From positions 141,890 to 205,889 of the forward strand of contig DITV01000004.1 in the NCBI GenBank assembly GCA_002422915.1: DNA of 64,000 bases. Reading direction: 5' to 3'. A program made the translations under genes and the position numbers. Source of the stretch: Candidatus Saccharibacteria bacterium UBA6175. Its GTDB lineage: Bacteria; Patescibacteriota; Saccharimonadia; Saccharimonadales; Saccharimonadaceae. Positions 1 through 8,456 of the stretch are shown one piece after another. The notes under the pieces were generated by a model. It did not search any database. It had not been told where the DNA came from and saw only the letters and a program-made list of their open reading frames with translations. Positions within the stretch are counted from its first letter, which is position 1. Every line of letters begins with the position of its first letter.

Positions 1-483
1 CATTGCTTCATAGGTAAGGGTGCCCGAACGGCTGACGATGGCGGTGGAGCCGGGGAGTGACATGGCGGCCGGGATGATGCCAAGTTTATGAACACCAGGC
101 AATAGCGCACCGGGTGAGTTAGGGCCAAGCAGCGTGGTGCCAGAGTGTGTGAGCGCTTCGTTGACTGCTAGCATGTCGTGTACCGGAATGCCTTCGGTGA
201 TGCAGATGACCAGCGGGACATTGGCGGCGATGGCTTCAAGCAGGGCGCCTTTGGCAAACCTAGCAGGGACGAATATCACCGAGATATCGACGGTGTGTTC
301 TTTTTGAATGTCGGCAATAGAATCGTAGACGGGGACACCTTCGACGAGCTGGCCAGCTTTTCCTGGCGTGGTGCCTGCGATGATGTTCGTACCCGCTGCC
401 AGCATCGATTTCGTCTGAAAGCTGCCGTGTGCGCCAGTAATCCCCTGCACTATCACGTTCTTGCCGGTGAAGAGGTTATTCAT
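1..483 (-). CDS. sucD: Succinyl-CoA synthetase alpha subunit, 3'-truncated by the window edge
   Basis: This subunit would bind CoA and carry the phosphohistidine of succinyl-CoA ligase, which interconverts succinyl-CoA and succinate with substrate-level phosphorylation. The 161 visible codons translate to the N-terminal Rossmann (CoA-binding) domain: it opens MNNLFTGKNVIVQGITGAHG, followed by AGTTPGKAGQ, VPVYDSI and a segment ending LLGPNSPG, all typical of SucD. The C-terminal ligase domain with the active histidine lies outside the window. The ATG lies inside the last codons of sucC (8-base overlap, ATGAATAA), so translation is probably coupled. An acyl-CoA synthetase (ADP-forming) alpha domain is the main alternative, but the partner looks like a true SucC. 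Confidence 0.9.
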   Translation of the reverse strand, partial: MNNLFTGKNVIVQGITGAHGSFQTKSMLAAGTNIIAGTTPGKAGQLVEGVPVYDSIADIQKEHTVDISVIFVPARFAKGALLEAIAANVPLVICITEGIPVHDMLAVNEALTHSGTTLLGPNSPGALLPGVHKLGIIPAAMSLPGSTAIVSRSGTLTYEAM

Positions 484-1540
484 AGAGCTCCTTTTTGGCG
501 GCGGCGAGACATTCATCGAGGGTTGGCAACAAGGGAATGCTGGCGGCGGCAAGGATCTCGGCAGCCTCCTCGAAGTTAGTGCCGGCAATGCGAATAAACA
601 ATGGTGGCAGGTCGCTGATGTGCTGACGGGCCGCCACAATGGCGCGGGCAACTTCATCTGCCCGAGTAATACCGGCAAAGATGTTGATGATAATGACGCG
701 TAGCTGCGGGTAGTCCATCAGGCGGTGAAAGGCTGCGAGAAGTGTTTCGGTTGAGGCGCCACCGCCAATGTCGAGGAAGTTAGCGGGGTGTAGGCCAGCA
801 TCAACAGCAGCGTCGACCGTTGCCATCGCCAGGCCAGCGCCGTTAGCGATGGTTGCGGTGTTACCCTGTTCGTTGATGGTGACGAAGTTGGCTTCAGACC
901 CAGCTTCTTCAAACTGCCAGTCGTGACGGAAGGCGGCGGCATCGTCGAGCGTCATTTTGGCGTCGCCGGCCACCAGACGATTATCGCTCGTCAGGATGAG
1001 CGGATTAATCTCGATCAGCAGGGCGTCGTTTTTAACGAGGCACGTTTTGAGGTTCTCGACCACATCTTGTAGGGCGAACGTTTGCTCGGGCAGTTCGTAG
1101 TAATCAGCCAGGGCCTGGCCCAGTACGTCGGCCGAATAGTCTTTTACCACCCACTCTTTGAAATCATGGTTGTCTTCTACCTCAATACCGCCCGTGCTGT
1201 GTGCCATAAGGATGATGGCCGATTGGTCACGGTCGACCCTGAGTGAGAGGTAGAGCTCGCGCTCAATAGCGAGCTTTTCTTCAGCAAGCAAGGAGTTGGG
1301 GAGCAGGTCTTTGATGGGGTGGGCGAAGAGTTGTTGGGTTGCTCCTTTAAGTTCTTCTTCGGATTCAACGACCTTAATGCCACCCGCTTTGCCACGGCCA
1401 CCGGTTGGAACTTGAGACTTGAGCACAGCCGGAAGTGTTACGCGCGGTGCAGGCTCGCCTTTCTTTACCAGCACGCCAGCTGGAACAGGAATACTGGCGT
1501 CGCGGAGGAGGTGTTTGGCTTCGTGTTCGAGGAGGTTCAT
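476..1540 (-). CDS. sucC: Succinyl-CoA synthetase beta subunit (ATP-grasp)
   Basis: Beta subunit that binds nucleotide and succinate. The protein has 354 residues, slightly shorter than the usual 385-400. It starts MNLLEHEAKHLL, the standard SucC N-terminus, followed by the ATP-grasp segments VLKSQVPTGGRGKAGGIK (about residues 40-57) and LLIEINPLI with GDAKM (about 175-195). The C-terminal ligase domain has the glycine-rich NFLDIGGGAS (about 260) and IINIFAGITR. It precedes sucD on the same strand with an 8-base overlap. Transcription would come from the 1541-1563 gap or from galE upstream. The pair implies ATP or GTP made from succinyl-CoA, or succinyl-CoA supply; no other TCA-cycle gene is visible here. 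Confidence 0.95.
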   Translation of the reverse strand: MNLLEHEAKHLLRDASIPVPAGVLVKKGEPAPRVTLPAVLKSQVPTGGRGKAGGIKVVESEEELKGATQQLFAHPIKDLLPNSLLAEEKLAIERELYLSLRVDRDQSAIILMAHSTGGIEVEDNHDFKEWVVKDYSADVLGQALADYYELPEQTFALQDVVENLKTCLVKNDALLIEINPLILTSDNRLVAGDAKMTLDDAAAFRHDWQFEEAGSEANFVTINEQGNTATIANGAGLAMATVDAAVDAGLHPANFLDIGGGASTETLLAAFHRLMDYPQLRVIIINIFAGITRADEVARAIVAARQHISDLPPLFIRIAGTNFEEAAEILAAASIPLLPTLDECLAAAKKELYE

Positions 1541-1563
1541 TTATCTAAACTAATCGTGGGAAT

Positions 1564-2577
1564 TTACTTTGCGTAACCATTTGGATTTTTTTGCTGCCAG
1601 TTCCACATACTTCTACACCCATCTTCAATTGAAAGTTCCGCTTTCCAACCCAACTCTTTTTCTATAAGAGAAACGTCCGCATAACAACTGGCTATATCTC
1701 CGGGCCGTCGTCCAACTATTTCAAAAGGAACTTTCTTGCCACTTACTGACTCGAAGGCACTGATCATTTCCAGTACCGAGTCGGCTTTTCCCGTGCCAAC
1801 GTTGTAGGCCTTATATTCATTTTCTTTTTTTAGGTTATCGAGGGCGGCAATATGTGCTCTCGCAAGGTCTATAACGTGAATATAATCACGAACACCTGTC
1901 CCATCTGGTGTGTCGTAATCATCACCAAACACCTTAACAATGCTGCGCTTGCCCGCAGCAACTTGTGCAACGAATGGAAGCAGGTTGTTGGGTGGTCCAT
2001 CGGGGTCTTCTCCAATTAGTCCAGACTCGTGGGCACCGATAGGGTTGAAGTATCTGAGGCTAGTAATAGACCAGCCTTGCCTAGAGGCAGAAACATCCTT
2101 CAGTATTTGTTCAATCATTTGTTTTGTCTGACCATACGGATTTGTCGCTCCATGTGAGTGAGATTCTGAGACAGGAAGCTTCTGAGGGTCTCCGTACACG
2201 GTAGCGCTTGAACTAAATACTAGTTTTTTTACACCATAAGCATCCATGCTTGAAAGAAGGCTTAGTGTAGACTCAAGGTTGTTTCTATAGTAAAGCAGGG
2301 GCTTTTCAACCGACTCACCGACAGCCTTTAGACCCGCAAAATGGATCACCGCGCTAATGTCCTGGTCTTTGAATATCTTATTAAGGCCATTCTGATCACG
2401 TAGATCAACGTTGTAAAAGACTATCTTTTGTCCTGTGATTTTCTCTACCCGCCGTATTGATTCGGATGAGCTATTTGAGAGGTTATCTACAACCACAACA
2501 CGATGGTCTTTTGCAATGAGTTCTATTAGTGTATGTGAACCTATGTAACCAGAACCACCAGTAACGAGAATATTCAT
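1564..2577 (-). CDS. galE: UDP-glucose 4-epimerase
   Basis: Interconverts UDP-glucose and UDP-galactose (or the N-acetyl forms) for surface glycan synthesis. It is an extended short-chain dehydrogenase: the NAD-binding GGSGYIGSH is at residues 6-14, the catalytic YGQTK (Tyr/Lys) follows SSSATVYGDP near residues 120-155, and RYFNPIGAH is typical of GalE. It has 337 residues from the ATG at 2577. I prefer this start over an in-frame codon six triplets upstream because the upstream codons fall inside a -10-like TATAGT (complement of 2584-2589), which lies 6 bases before this ATG. It is the first of the polysaccharide genes on this strand. Confidence 0.93.
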   Translation of the reverse strand: MNILVTGGSGYIGSHTLIELIAKDHRVVVVDNLSNSSSESIRRVEKITGQKIVFYNVDLRDQNGLNKIFKDQDISAVIHFAGLKAVGESVEKPLLYYRNNLESTLSLLSSMDAYGVKKLVFSSSATVYGDPQKLPVSESHSHGATNPYGQTKQMIEQILKDVSASRQGWSITSLRYFNPIGAHESGLIGEDPDGPPNNLLPFVAQVAAGKRSIVKVFGDDYDTPDGTGVRDYIHVIDLARAHIAALDNLKKENEYKAYNVGTGKADSVLEMISAFESVSGKKVPFEIVGRRPGDIASCYADVSLIEKELGWKAELSIEDGCRSMWNWQQKNPNGYAK

Positions 2578-2604
2578 GATTCTACTATATAGCACAATTC
2601 TGGA

Positions 2605-3573
2605 TTAGTGTTTTGCGACAGGTGGTTTTCCTTTATATACAAGACACTCTATATACCTATTGGTGACTTTACGTTTTTTTTGTATCACACCTCTTTCGGC
2701 GATTTTCTTAGGAGTAAGAGCGATTGCTTGTAAAAAACCGCTCAAGAAAGCAGTGAATCCACCCTTAACAATTCGTGCTGCAAACATTCTCCCGTAGCGA
2801 TAAAAGACACCCGGCAGCCATTTCCATAAAAGTTGTTGAGGTACATTTTTTATGAAGAGTAGCCAGAAGTTTCTTGCAGACTGCTTGATGGCGAAGTAGC
2901 CAAGCTTGTTACTTGTTGCGGAAAGTTTATGATAAACAACCGCAGACGGTTCATAGCGTACTGTCCAGCCGGCAAGCTGCGCTCTAAAGCTTATATCTAC
3001 ATCTTCGTAATACGCAAAAAAATCTTCGTCAAATAGGCCGATGTCTTTAAATAGAGAAGAGCGATACATACTAGCACCGCCACTTGCCCCAAATACGACT
3101 AAACTATTGTCGTACTGACCGATATCTTTCTCGCCTCTGCCCCTCGGGAAAGGCATTCCGGTGGTAGTATACCAGTCGCCCGTTGAATCAAGTTTTCCGG
3201 TGTCAGAGATAAGAATTTTACTGGTTACAATCCCAACACTATCCTCTTCATCAAGAACGCGTACAAGATTTTGAATCCACGAAGGACTTGCGATGGCATC
3301 ATTGTTAAAAAGACAAACATAATCGAATTCATTATTGAGAGCAAATTTTATGCCAACATTTACACCACCCGCAAAACCAAGATTTTTAGGCTGCTCAAGA
3401 ACGGATATTTTTTTGCCATATCCATCGAGCACTTTCGTGGAATTGTCGACAGAACCGTTTTCGACCACAATAATTGAAATGTTTTTGAAAGTTTGCTTTA
3501 AGAGTGAGTCAAGGCAGCTCTTCAGTAGATCTGCTCCGTTCCAGTTCGGGACTATGATTGCAACCCTGTTCAT
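2605..3573 (-). CDS. Family 2 glycosyltransferase, rhamnosyltransferase-like (WbbL type)
   Basis: Probable membrane-associated transferase adding a sugar (rhamnose is plausible given rml genes nearby) to a growing polysaccharide. The GT-A fold is clear: VAIIVPNWNGADLLKSCLDS at residues 4-23, VVENGSVDNS, the metal-binding region LFNNDAIASPSWI (about 108-120) and FFAYYEDVDISFRAQLAGW (about 190-208), the acceptor motif of the WbbL/RfbF group. The C-terminal 100 residues are basic and partly hydrophobic, consistent with membrane contact. A -10 box TATACT (complement of 3581-3586) ends 7 bases before the ATG, predicting a leaderless message. It is divergent from the ABC exporter genes. Confidence 0.88.
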   Translation of the reverse strand: MNRVAIIVPNWNGADLLKSCLDSLLKQTFKNISIIVVENGSVDNSTKVLDGYGKKISVLEQPKNLGFAGGVNVGIKFALNNEFDYVCLFNNDAIASPSWIQNLVRVLDEEDSVGIVTSKILISDTGKLDSTGDWYTTTGMPFPRGRGEKDIGQYDNSLVVFGASGGASMYRSSLFKDIGLFDEDFFAYYEDVDISFRAQLAGWTVRYEPSAVVYHKLSATSNKLGYFAIKQSARNFWLLFIKNVPQQLLWKWLPGVFYRYGRMFAARIVKGGFTAFLSGFLQAIALTPKKIAERGVIQKKRKVTNRYIECLVYKGKPPVAKH

Positions 3574-3604
3574 ATAACCGAGTATAACTTATAATATTTA
3601 GGAT
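3574..3604. promoter_or_regulatory. Compact divergent promoter between glycosyltransferase and wzm
   Basis: Only 31 bases separate the two start codons. On the minus strand TATACT (complement of 3581-3586) ends 7 bases before the glycosyltransferase ATG. On the plus strand TATAAT (3590-3595) ends 9 bases before the wzm ATG. The two -10 boxes lie 3 bases apart, so RNA polymerase can probably occupy only one direction at a time. There is no room for separate Shine-Dalgarno leaders. Confidence 0.6.
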
Positions 3605-4426
3605 ATGTTCGTAAATCTCAGAAGAACGCTAAAACGAAAAAATATTATTCTGCTACGCGAGCTAGTAATCACTGATTTTAAGCTAAGGTACCAGGGATCA
3701 TTTTTAGGATACGTTTGGTCACTCCTTAGACCCCTTTTGTTGTTCGCAATAATGTATCTTGTATTTGTATACTTCCTTCGATTCGGAGAGGGCATAGAGC
3801 ACTTTGCTGTATCTCTTTTGTTGGGGATTGTTATGTGGACGTTCTTCTCAGAAGCCACAAACCAGGGAATGCGGGCAATCATCGATAGGGGAGATCTACT
3901 AAGAAAGATTAACTTCCCGAAATACATCTTAGTCATCTCAGCTACAATATCGGCACTTATAAATTTCACACTAAATCTTATCGTAGTTTTCGTCTTTATG
4001 TTGCTGGATGGCGTGAACTTTGGCTGGACAGCGCTTTTGTTCCCTTTTACTATTTTGCTACTTTACATTTTTTCACTATCCCTAGCGTTTTTTCTAGCGG
4101 CAGTAAACGTTAAATTTAGAGACATAGGCCATATATGGGAAATACTTTTACAGGCCCTATTCTACGCAACCCCAATACTTTACCCGGTTCAAATGGTCAT
4201 GGCGTTTAGCGTTACGGCCGCACAGTTCTTACTTTTGAATCCACTTGCAGCACTGTTTCAAAATTCAAGGGCACAACTTTTTGGTTACGAAAACGTAGTA
4301 ACACCAAGCCAGCTTTTTTCTAGTACTTTATGGCTAGCCATTCCTTATATGATTATTTTGGCGACGATCTTTATATCAATTTGGTACTTTAGAAGAAGTC
4401 AATCCAAGTTTGCGGAGATTGTTTGA
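3605..4426 (+). CDS. wzm: ABC-2 type polysaccharide exporter, membrane subunit
   Basis: Integral membrane half of a polysaccharide ABC transporter moving undecaprenyl-linked glycan across the cytoplasmic membrane. The 273 residues contain about six hydrophobic segments. The N-terminus LRELVITDFKLRYQGSFLGY is the hallmark of the ABC-2/TagG/RfbA family (FKxRYxxSxLGxxWxxxxPL). The gene is followed directly by its ATPase, with the stop TGA and the next ATG sharing one base (TGATG at 4424-4428). The first start is preceded by a TATAAT box 9 bases upstream. The neighbours (ATPase with extra C-terminal domain, several glycosyltransferases) fit an exporter of O-antigen or teichoic-acid type glycan. 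Confidence 0.9.
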   Translation: MFVNLRRTLKRKNIILLRELVITDFKLRYQGSFLGYVWSLLRPLLLFAIMYLVFVYFLRFGEGIEHFAVSLLLGIVMWTFFSEATNQGMRAIIDRGDLLRKINFPKYILVISATISALINFTLNLIVVFVFMLLDGVNFGWTALLFPFTILLLYIFSLSLAFFLAAVNVKFRDIGHIWEILLQALFYATPILYPVQMVMAFSVTAAQFLLLNPLAALFQNSRAQLFGYENVVTPSQLFSSTLWLAIPYMIILATIFISIWYFRRSQSKFAEIV

Positions 4427-5616
4427 TGCGTGATGATATTGCAATTTCAGTGAAGAATGTTAGTAAATCATTTCGTCTTCCGCACGAGCAGCACAGCGGA
4501 TTTAAGCAGTTCCTAATCAACGCTCTTACAAAGGGCGTCAAGAAAGGCTATGAAAACCAACATGTACTTAGTGATGTATATTTTGAGATAAAGAAAGGAG
4601 AGTTTTTTGGTGTTGTCGGAAGAAACGGGTCTGGAAAAAGTACATTACTGAAGATCTTGGCCGGCATATATAATCCAGACAGAGGAGAGGTTTCGGTTAA
4701 CGGAACACTCGTTCCTTTCATAGAATTAGGTGTTGGCTTCAATCCAGAGCTTACGGGCCGTGAAAACGTCTTTTTGAACGGCGCACTACTTGGATTTAGT
4801 CGAAAAGAGATCGACACCATGTATAAAGAGATTGTTGATTTTGCGGAACTGAATAGATTCATGGACCAGAAACTTAAGAATTATAGCTCAGGAATGCAGG
4901 TAAGGCTTGCATTCTCAATCGCTATCAGGGCTCAAAGTGACATTCTTGTTCTGGATGAGGTGCTCGCCGTGGGCGACGAAGCCTTTCAGAGAAAATGCTT
5001 TGCATATTTCGCAGAGCTCAAGAAACAGAAAAAAACAGTCATTCTAGTTACACACAGTATGGATTCTGTACAGCAGTTCTGTACTCGTGCCATGCTTATA
5101 GACAAGGGCGAGGTTTTACAAATAGGGAAGACAAGCAGGGTCGCTGAAAAATATACAGAGCTTAACAACATTCCGCGTGCTACGTTGACAGAAAAAATCA
5201 AATCAAAAAATGTAGCTACAAAAAGTCAAGTCGATGTTAAAGCGGATTGTAGTGTCGGTGACGACTTTATTAGCTTTAGCATTAGTGCAGGCTCAGCCCG
5301 GTTGTTGCCCGACACCGTCGTCACCATTGTTATAAACAAGAGTTCAGGTGAGAAAGTTTTCCAATGGTCTACAGATCATGAGTCGGAAGAACCAATCATT
5401 ATTAATAAGTCAAACCCCGTTTTTATTAGGCTAAAAATAGCCAACATCTTTCCCGACGGGAGATACGATGTTCAGATAGGTGTGAAAACGGTTGACCGCT
5501 CGACGTTATACGGAATATTCAATCAGATTTGTACATTCGACATCGTTAATCCGAATCCAAAGAAGAGAGACTCAAACTGGAAGCCAGCGGTTAAGGCAGA
5601 GGTAATTATCAAATGA
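4426..5616 (+). CDS. wzt: Polysaccharide ABC transporter ATPase with C-terminal glycan-binding-like domain
   Basis: ATPase of the exporter. Walker A is VVGRNGSGKST (about residue 65), the signature is NYSSGMQVRLAF (about 145), and Walker B is ILVLDEVLAVGDEAF, all characteristic of the Wzt/TagH subfamily. Residues of roughly 265-396 form an added beta-rich domain, as in Wzt proteins that read the terminal residue of the finished chain before export. I set the start at the ATG at 4426, one codon after a TTG, because it makes a TGATG junction with wzm. The stop codon overlaps the start of the next gene (ATGA at 5613-5616), so three genes are probably translationally coupled. Confidence 0.92.
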   Translation: MRDDIAISVKNVSKSFRLPHEQHSGFKQFLINALTKGVKKGYENQHVLSDVYFEIKKGEFFGVVGRNGSGKSTLLKILAGIYNPDRGEVSVNGTLVPFIELGVGFNPELTGRENVFLNGALLGFSRKEIDTMYKEIVDFAELNRFMDQKLKNYSSGMQVRLAFSIAIRAQSDILVLDEVLAVGDEAFQRKCFAYFAELKKQKKTVILVTHSMDSVQQFCTRAMLIDKGEVLQIGKTSRVAEKYTELNNIPRATLTEKIKSKNVATKSQVDVKADCSVGDDFISFSISAGSARLLPDTVVTIVINKSSGEKVFQWSTDHESEEPIIINKSNPVFIRLKIANIFPDGRYDVQIGVKTVDRSTLYGIFNQICTFDIVNPNPKKRDSNWKPAVKAEVIIK

Positions 5617-7793
5617 GTGAAGTTAAGTTTGCTCTATTCAAGTATTCAACGAGTAACAATATAGGTGACGAGATACAGAGCATTGCTGCTAGGCAGTTCT
5701 TGCCTCGAGTCGATTATTATATAGATCGCGATAGGGCTGGATCTTGGGCTAACCACAATCAGGACGAGCGAGTGAAGCTGATTGCAAACGGCTGGTTTAT
5801 GAGCAGCCCATACGAGTGGCCCCTAACCGACAAGACACTAGACCCACTCCTCGTCTCGATCCATGTTAATCAAACAGATCCAGAGGTCATGAAAAGCTTT
5901 TCAAGCAAAGAGAGCATAGATTATATAAATAATCATAGTCCAATCGGCGCTAGGGGCAAGTCAACCCTGTCGCTATTAAGCAAAGCCGGACTAGACTCAT
6001 ATTTCTCTGGTTGTATGACCCTTACGATTCAAAAGGACCAAAGAATAAGGAAAAGAGACTTCATGCTCGCCGTATCAGTTTCTGATGAGTCATATGAACA
6101 CATAAAAGAAAACACATCTAGAAAGGTCATAAGAATTAACCCTTATGTTGATCGAGGCCTTGGACACTTAGATAAACTGAGGATTGCAGAGTATACCCTT
6201 GCTCTTTATCAGTCCGCGGCTTGTGTCGTAACCACAAAGCTCCACACAATGCTACCGTGCCTAGCTCTTGAAACACCGGTACTTTTTCTTGAAGAGAATG
6301 AATCATTTGACCCCGCAAGGTTTGATGGCCTCACATCATTGGTCAACGGCGTAAATAAAGACAACCTTTTGGCGAGAAAATATAAATATGATTATAACAA
6401 CCCCCCAGCCAACCCACCAAAGTACAAAAAAATCAGAAACCAACTTATAAAGACGGCATCCGGGTTCACACAACATAGCCCGAAAGGATCCTTTCTTCGT
6501 ATGGTTGGTGTCGGTGAGCTTAATTCGTTCGAAACCATGGTTGAGCAGGCTGACCCTAATGCCGAACTGAGTATTAGCGAGCTCCTGAGACAAATAAAGA
6601 GACCTGTCTTTTCAATAATTATGCCTGCATATAATGCCGGGAGGTACTTGGAAGAGGCGGTTTCAGGTATATTAGACCAATCATTTACAGATTTCGAGTG
6701 TATCATTGTTGACGACGGGTCGACTGACGGATCTGTCGAGCGCCTATTTAGTAAACTAGTAAATGAACCACGATTCTCTGTTATCTATCAGAAAAATGCC
6801 GGACTTTCGGCCGCAAGAAATTGCGGATACGCAAGAGCTCGAGGTGAGTACGTTCTTTTTTTGGATTCAGACGATAGATTTTCCGACCAACTTCTAGAAC
6901 TTATTTACGAAAAAGTCGATGGTTCACATCCCGACATAGTTGTGTACAACCACTCCGTGCTTGACGACAAGAGCGGCTATGTAACCGATGCGGTACATGA
7001 ACTCGACGAGCTATCTAGACGCGGGTGCGTTAACCCTACGTTAATAGCGGATATAATTTTTAACGTTTTCGGAAATCAAGTTTGGACCAAAGCGTTTAAA
7101 AGAAACTTTCTTGATAAGAATAACCTAACATTCATTGAATCACTTAAGAGAGCTGAAGACATACCGTTTACATATCCCGCACTCTTACTTGCTAAAAGCA
7201 TAGCTGTTATCGATAAACCACTTGTTGAATATAGAGTCAACACAGGCTCTTCAAATAGTGACAGCATGGCCCCCCACTATAAGGACATTTTCATTGCACT
7301 AGATAAGCTTTATGAGTATATAAATAGCACAACTCCCGAACCCCAGAGATATCACAGGAGCTTCAGCCGTCTATTCATGGAGAATGTATACTACAATATC
7401 TATTCTCTTGTTCTTGCGGATGTGTTCGAGGCTGAGCTCGGCTTGGCAGCTATCTACATGAAGAGGCTTAGCATTAGTAGAGAAGATATAGTTGAGCAAG
7501 ACTCCGTTGATTTAAGAATATATGACGCAATAAAGGCGGCTGATAGTAGGGAGCTGCTTAGGCTCATACTTTCCAAGGAAAAGGACGCTCGCTTTACGAG
7601 CAACCTTGAAGCCAATCGCCACAAGCTACACATTCTAAATCTCGAGGCAGAAATTGAGAGTAAAACGAAGCAGATTGATGAGCTACGACGTGAGATAACG
7701 ACGATGGAGAAAAAATTAGACAAGGTGCTTAGGTACCCTCGCAAAGCAAGGTCAGCCATAAACTCTATTCTTACATTACGGAAGAAGCAATAA
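5613..7793 (+). CDS. Fusion of polysaccharide pyruvyltransferase-like domain and family 2 glycosyltransferase
   Basis: A 726-residue two-domain protein. Residues of about 1-300 resemble the polysaccharide pyruvyl transferase family: SNNIGDEIQSIAARQFLP near the start, SPIGARGKSTLSLL, and CVVTTKLHTMLPCLALETPV (compare the family H-T-x-x-x-x-A-L-x-x-G/T-x-P motif). Residues of about 325-560 are a GT-A glycosyltransferase: FSIIMPAYNAGRYLEEAV, IIVDDGSTDGS and YVLFLDSDDRF. The last 70 residues are a charged coiled coil ending in a basic tail. It may add a sugar and a ketal pyruvate or otherwise modify the chain end. The gene is coupled to wzt by ATGA and followed one base later by another glycosyltransferase. 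Confidence 0.82.
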   Translation: MSEVKFALFKYSTSNNIGDEIQSIAARQFLPRVDYYIDRDRAGSWANHNQDERVKLIANGWFMSSPYEWPLTDKTLDPLLVSIHVNQTDPEVMKSFSSKESIDYINNHSPIGARGKSTLSLLSKAGLDSYFSGCMTLTIQKDQRIRKRDFMLAVSVSDESYEHIKENTSRKVIRINPYVDRGLGHLDKLRIAEYTLALYQSAACVVTTKLHTMLPCLALETPVLFLEENESFDPARFDGLTSLVNGVNKDNLLARKYKYDYNNPPANPPKYKKIRNQLIKTASGFTQHSPKGSFLRMVGVGELNSFETMVEQADPNAELSISELLRQIKRPVFSIIMPAYNAGRYLEEAVSGILDQSFTDFECIIVDDGSTDGSVERLFSKLVNEPRFSVIYQKNAGLSAARNCGYARARGEYVLFLDSDDRFSDQLLELIYEKVDGSHPDIVVYNHSVLDDKSGYVTDAVHELDELSRRGCVNPTLIADIIFNVFGNQVWTKAFKRNFLDKNNLTFIESLKRAEDIPFTYPALLLAKSIAVIDKPLVEYRVNTGSSNSDSMAPHYKDIFIALDKLYEYINSTTPEPQRYHRSFSRLFMENVYYNIYSLVLADVFEAELGLAAIYMKRLSISREDIVEQDSVDLRIYDAIKAADSRELLRLILSKEKDARFTSNLEANRHKLHILNLEAEIESKTKQIDELRREITTMEKKLDKVLRYPRKARSAINSILTLRKKQ

Positions 7794-7794
7794 A

Positions 7795-8448
7795 ATGAAA
7801 ATATCGATCCTTATGCTAACCTATAATGCGCCAATTTATGTGTTAAGAAGTATTTGGGGTTTAAAAACAAAAACAACAACACCGAATTTTACATATGAGT
7901 TGGTTGTTGTTGATAATAAATCGAAGAACCCAACAAGAGCGCTGCTATTTATGTTGCAATTATTCGGTATGATTGACAAGTTATATTTCAACTCAAACAA
8001 TGACCTATTTGCGGGTGGCAACAACATCGCAGCATCACTTGCATCGAAGGACTCCAGCCTGCTCCTTTTGTTAAATAGCGATATCAAAATTGTTGATTCA
8101 GATTGGCTATTTAATTTATATAGTAGACACGAGTCTGGTGTGACTGCTTACGGTTTGGTCGATAATCCAAGAAGGGCGGACGGCTATTGTTATCTTGTTG
8201 ACGCATCTTTATATAAAAAATACCCACTCGACGAAGAATATCAGTGGTGGTGGAGCATAACTAAACAACAGGCAATGATACTCCAAGAAAACGTTGTAAG
8301 GGCGTATCGTGATCATGAAACGCAACTACACCACTACGGAGGTAAATCAGGTAAAGGCTATAAAGATGCTCGGGGCATGGATATTGATCTTGCTCAGGTT
8401 AAAAAGTGGTTTAAGTCTGGAAATCGCGTAAAAGAGCTTAAGTTTTAA
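7795..8448 (+). CDS. Short family 2 glycosyltransferase
   Basis: A 217-residue GT-A type protein. ISILMLTYNAPIYVLRSI opens the fold, VVDNKS marks the nucleotide-binding turn, and LLLLNSDIKI (about residues 82-91) supplies the metal-binding Asp. It lacks the long C-terminal region of its neighbours and ends soon after the acceptor part (HHYGGKSGKG). It starts one base after the stop of the fusion gene, so it belongs to the wzm-wzt operon. Composition is A+T-rich like the rest of this operon. It converges on the gene at 8457 with an 8-base gap and no obvious terminator. Confidence 0.78.
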   Translation: MKISILMLTYNAPIYVLRSIWGLKTKTTTPNFTYELVVVDNKSKNPTRALLFMLQLFGMIDKLYFNSNNDLFAGGNNIAASLASKDSSLLLLLNSDIKIVDSDWLFNLYSRHESGVTAYGLVDNPRRADGYCYLVDASLYKKYPLDEEYQWWWSITKQQAMILQENVVRAYRDHETQLHHYGGKSGKGYKDARGMDIDLAQVKKWFKSGNRVKELKF

Positions 8449-8456
8449 GCTGTAGT

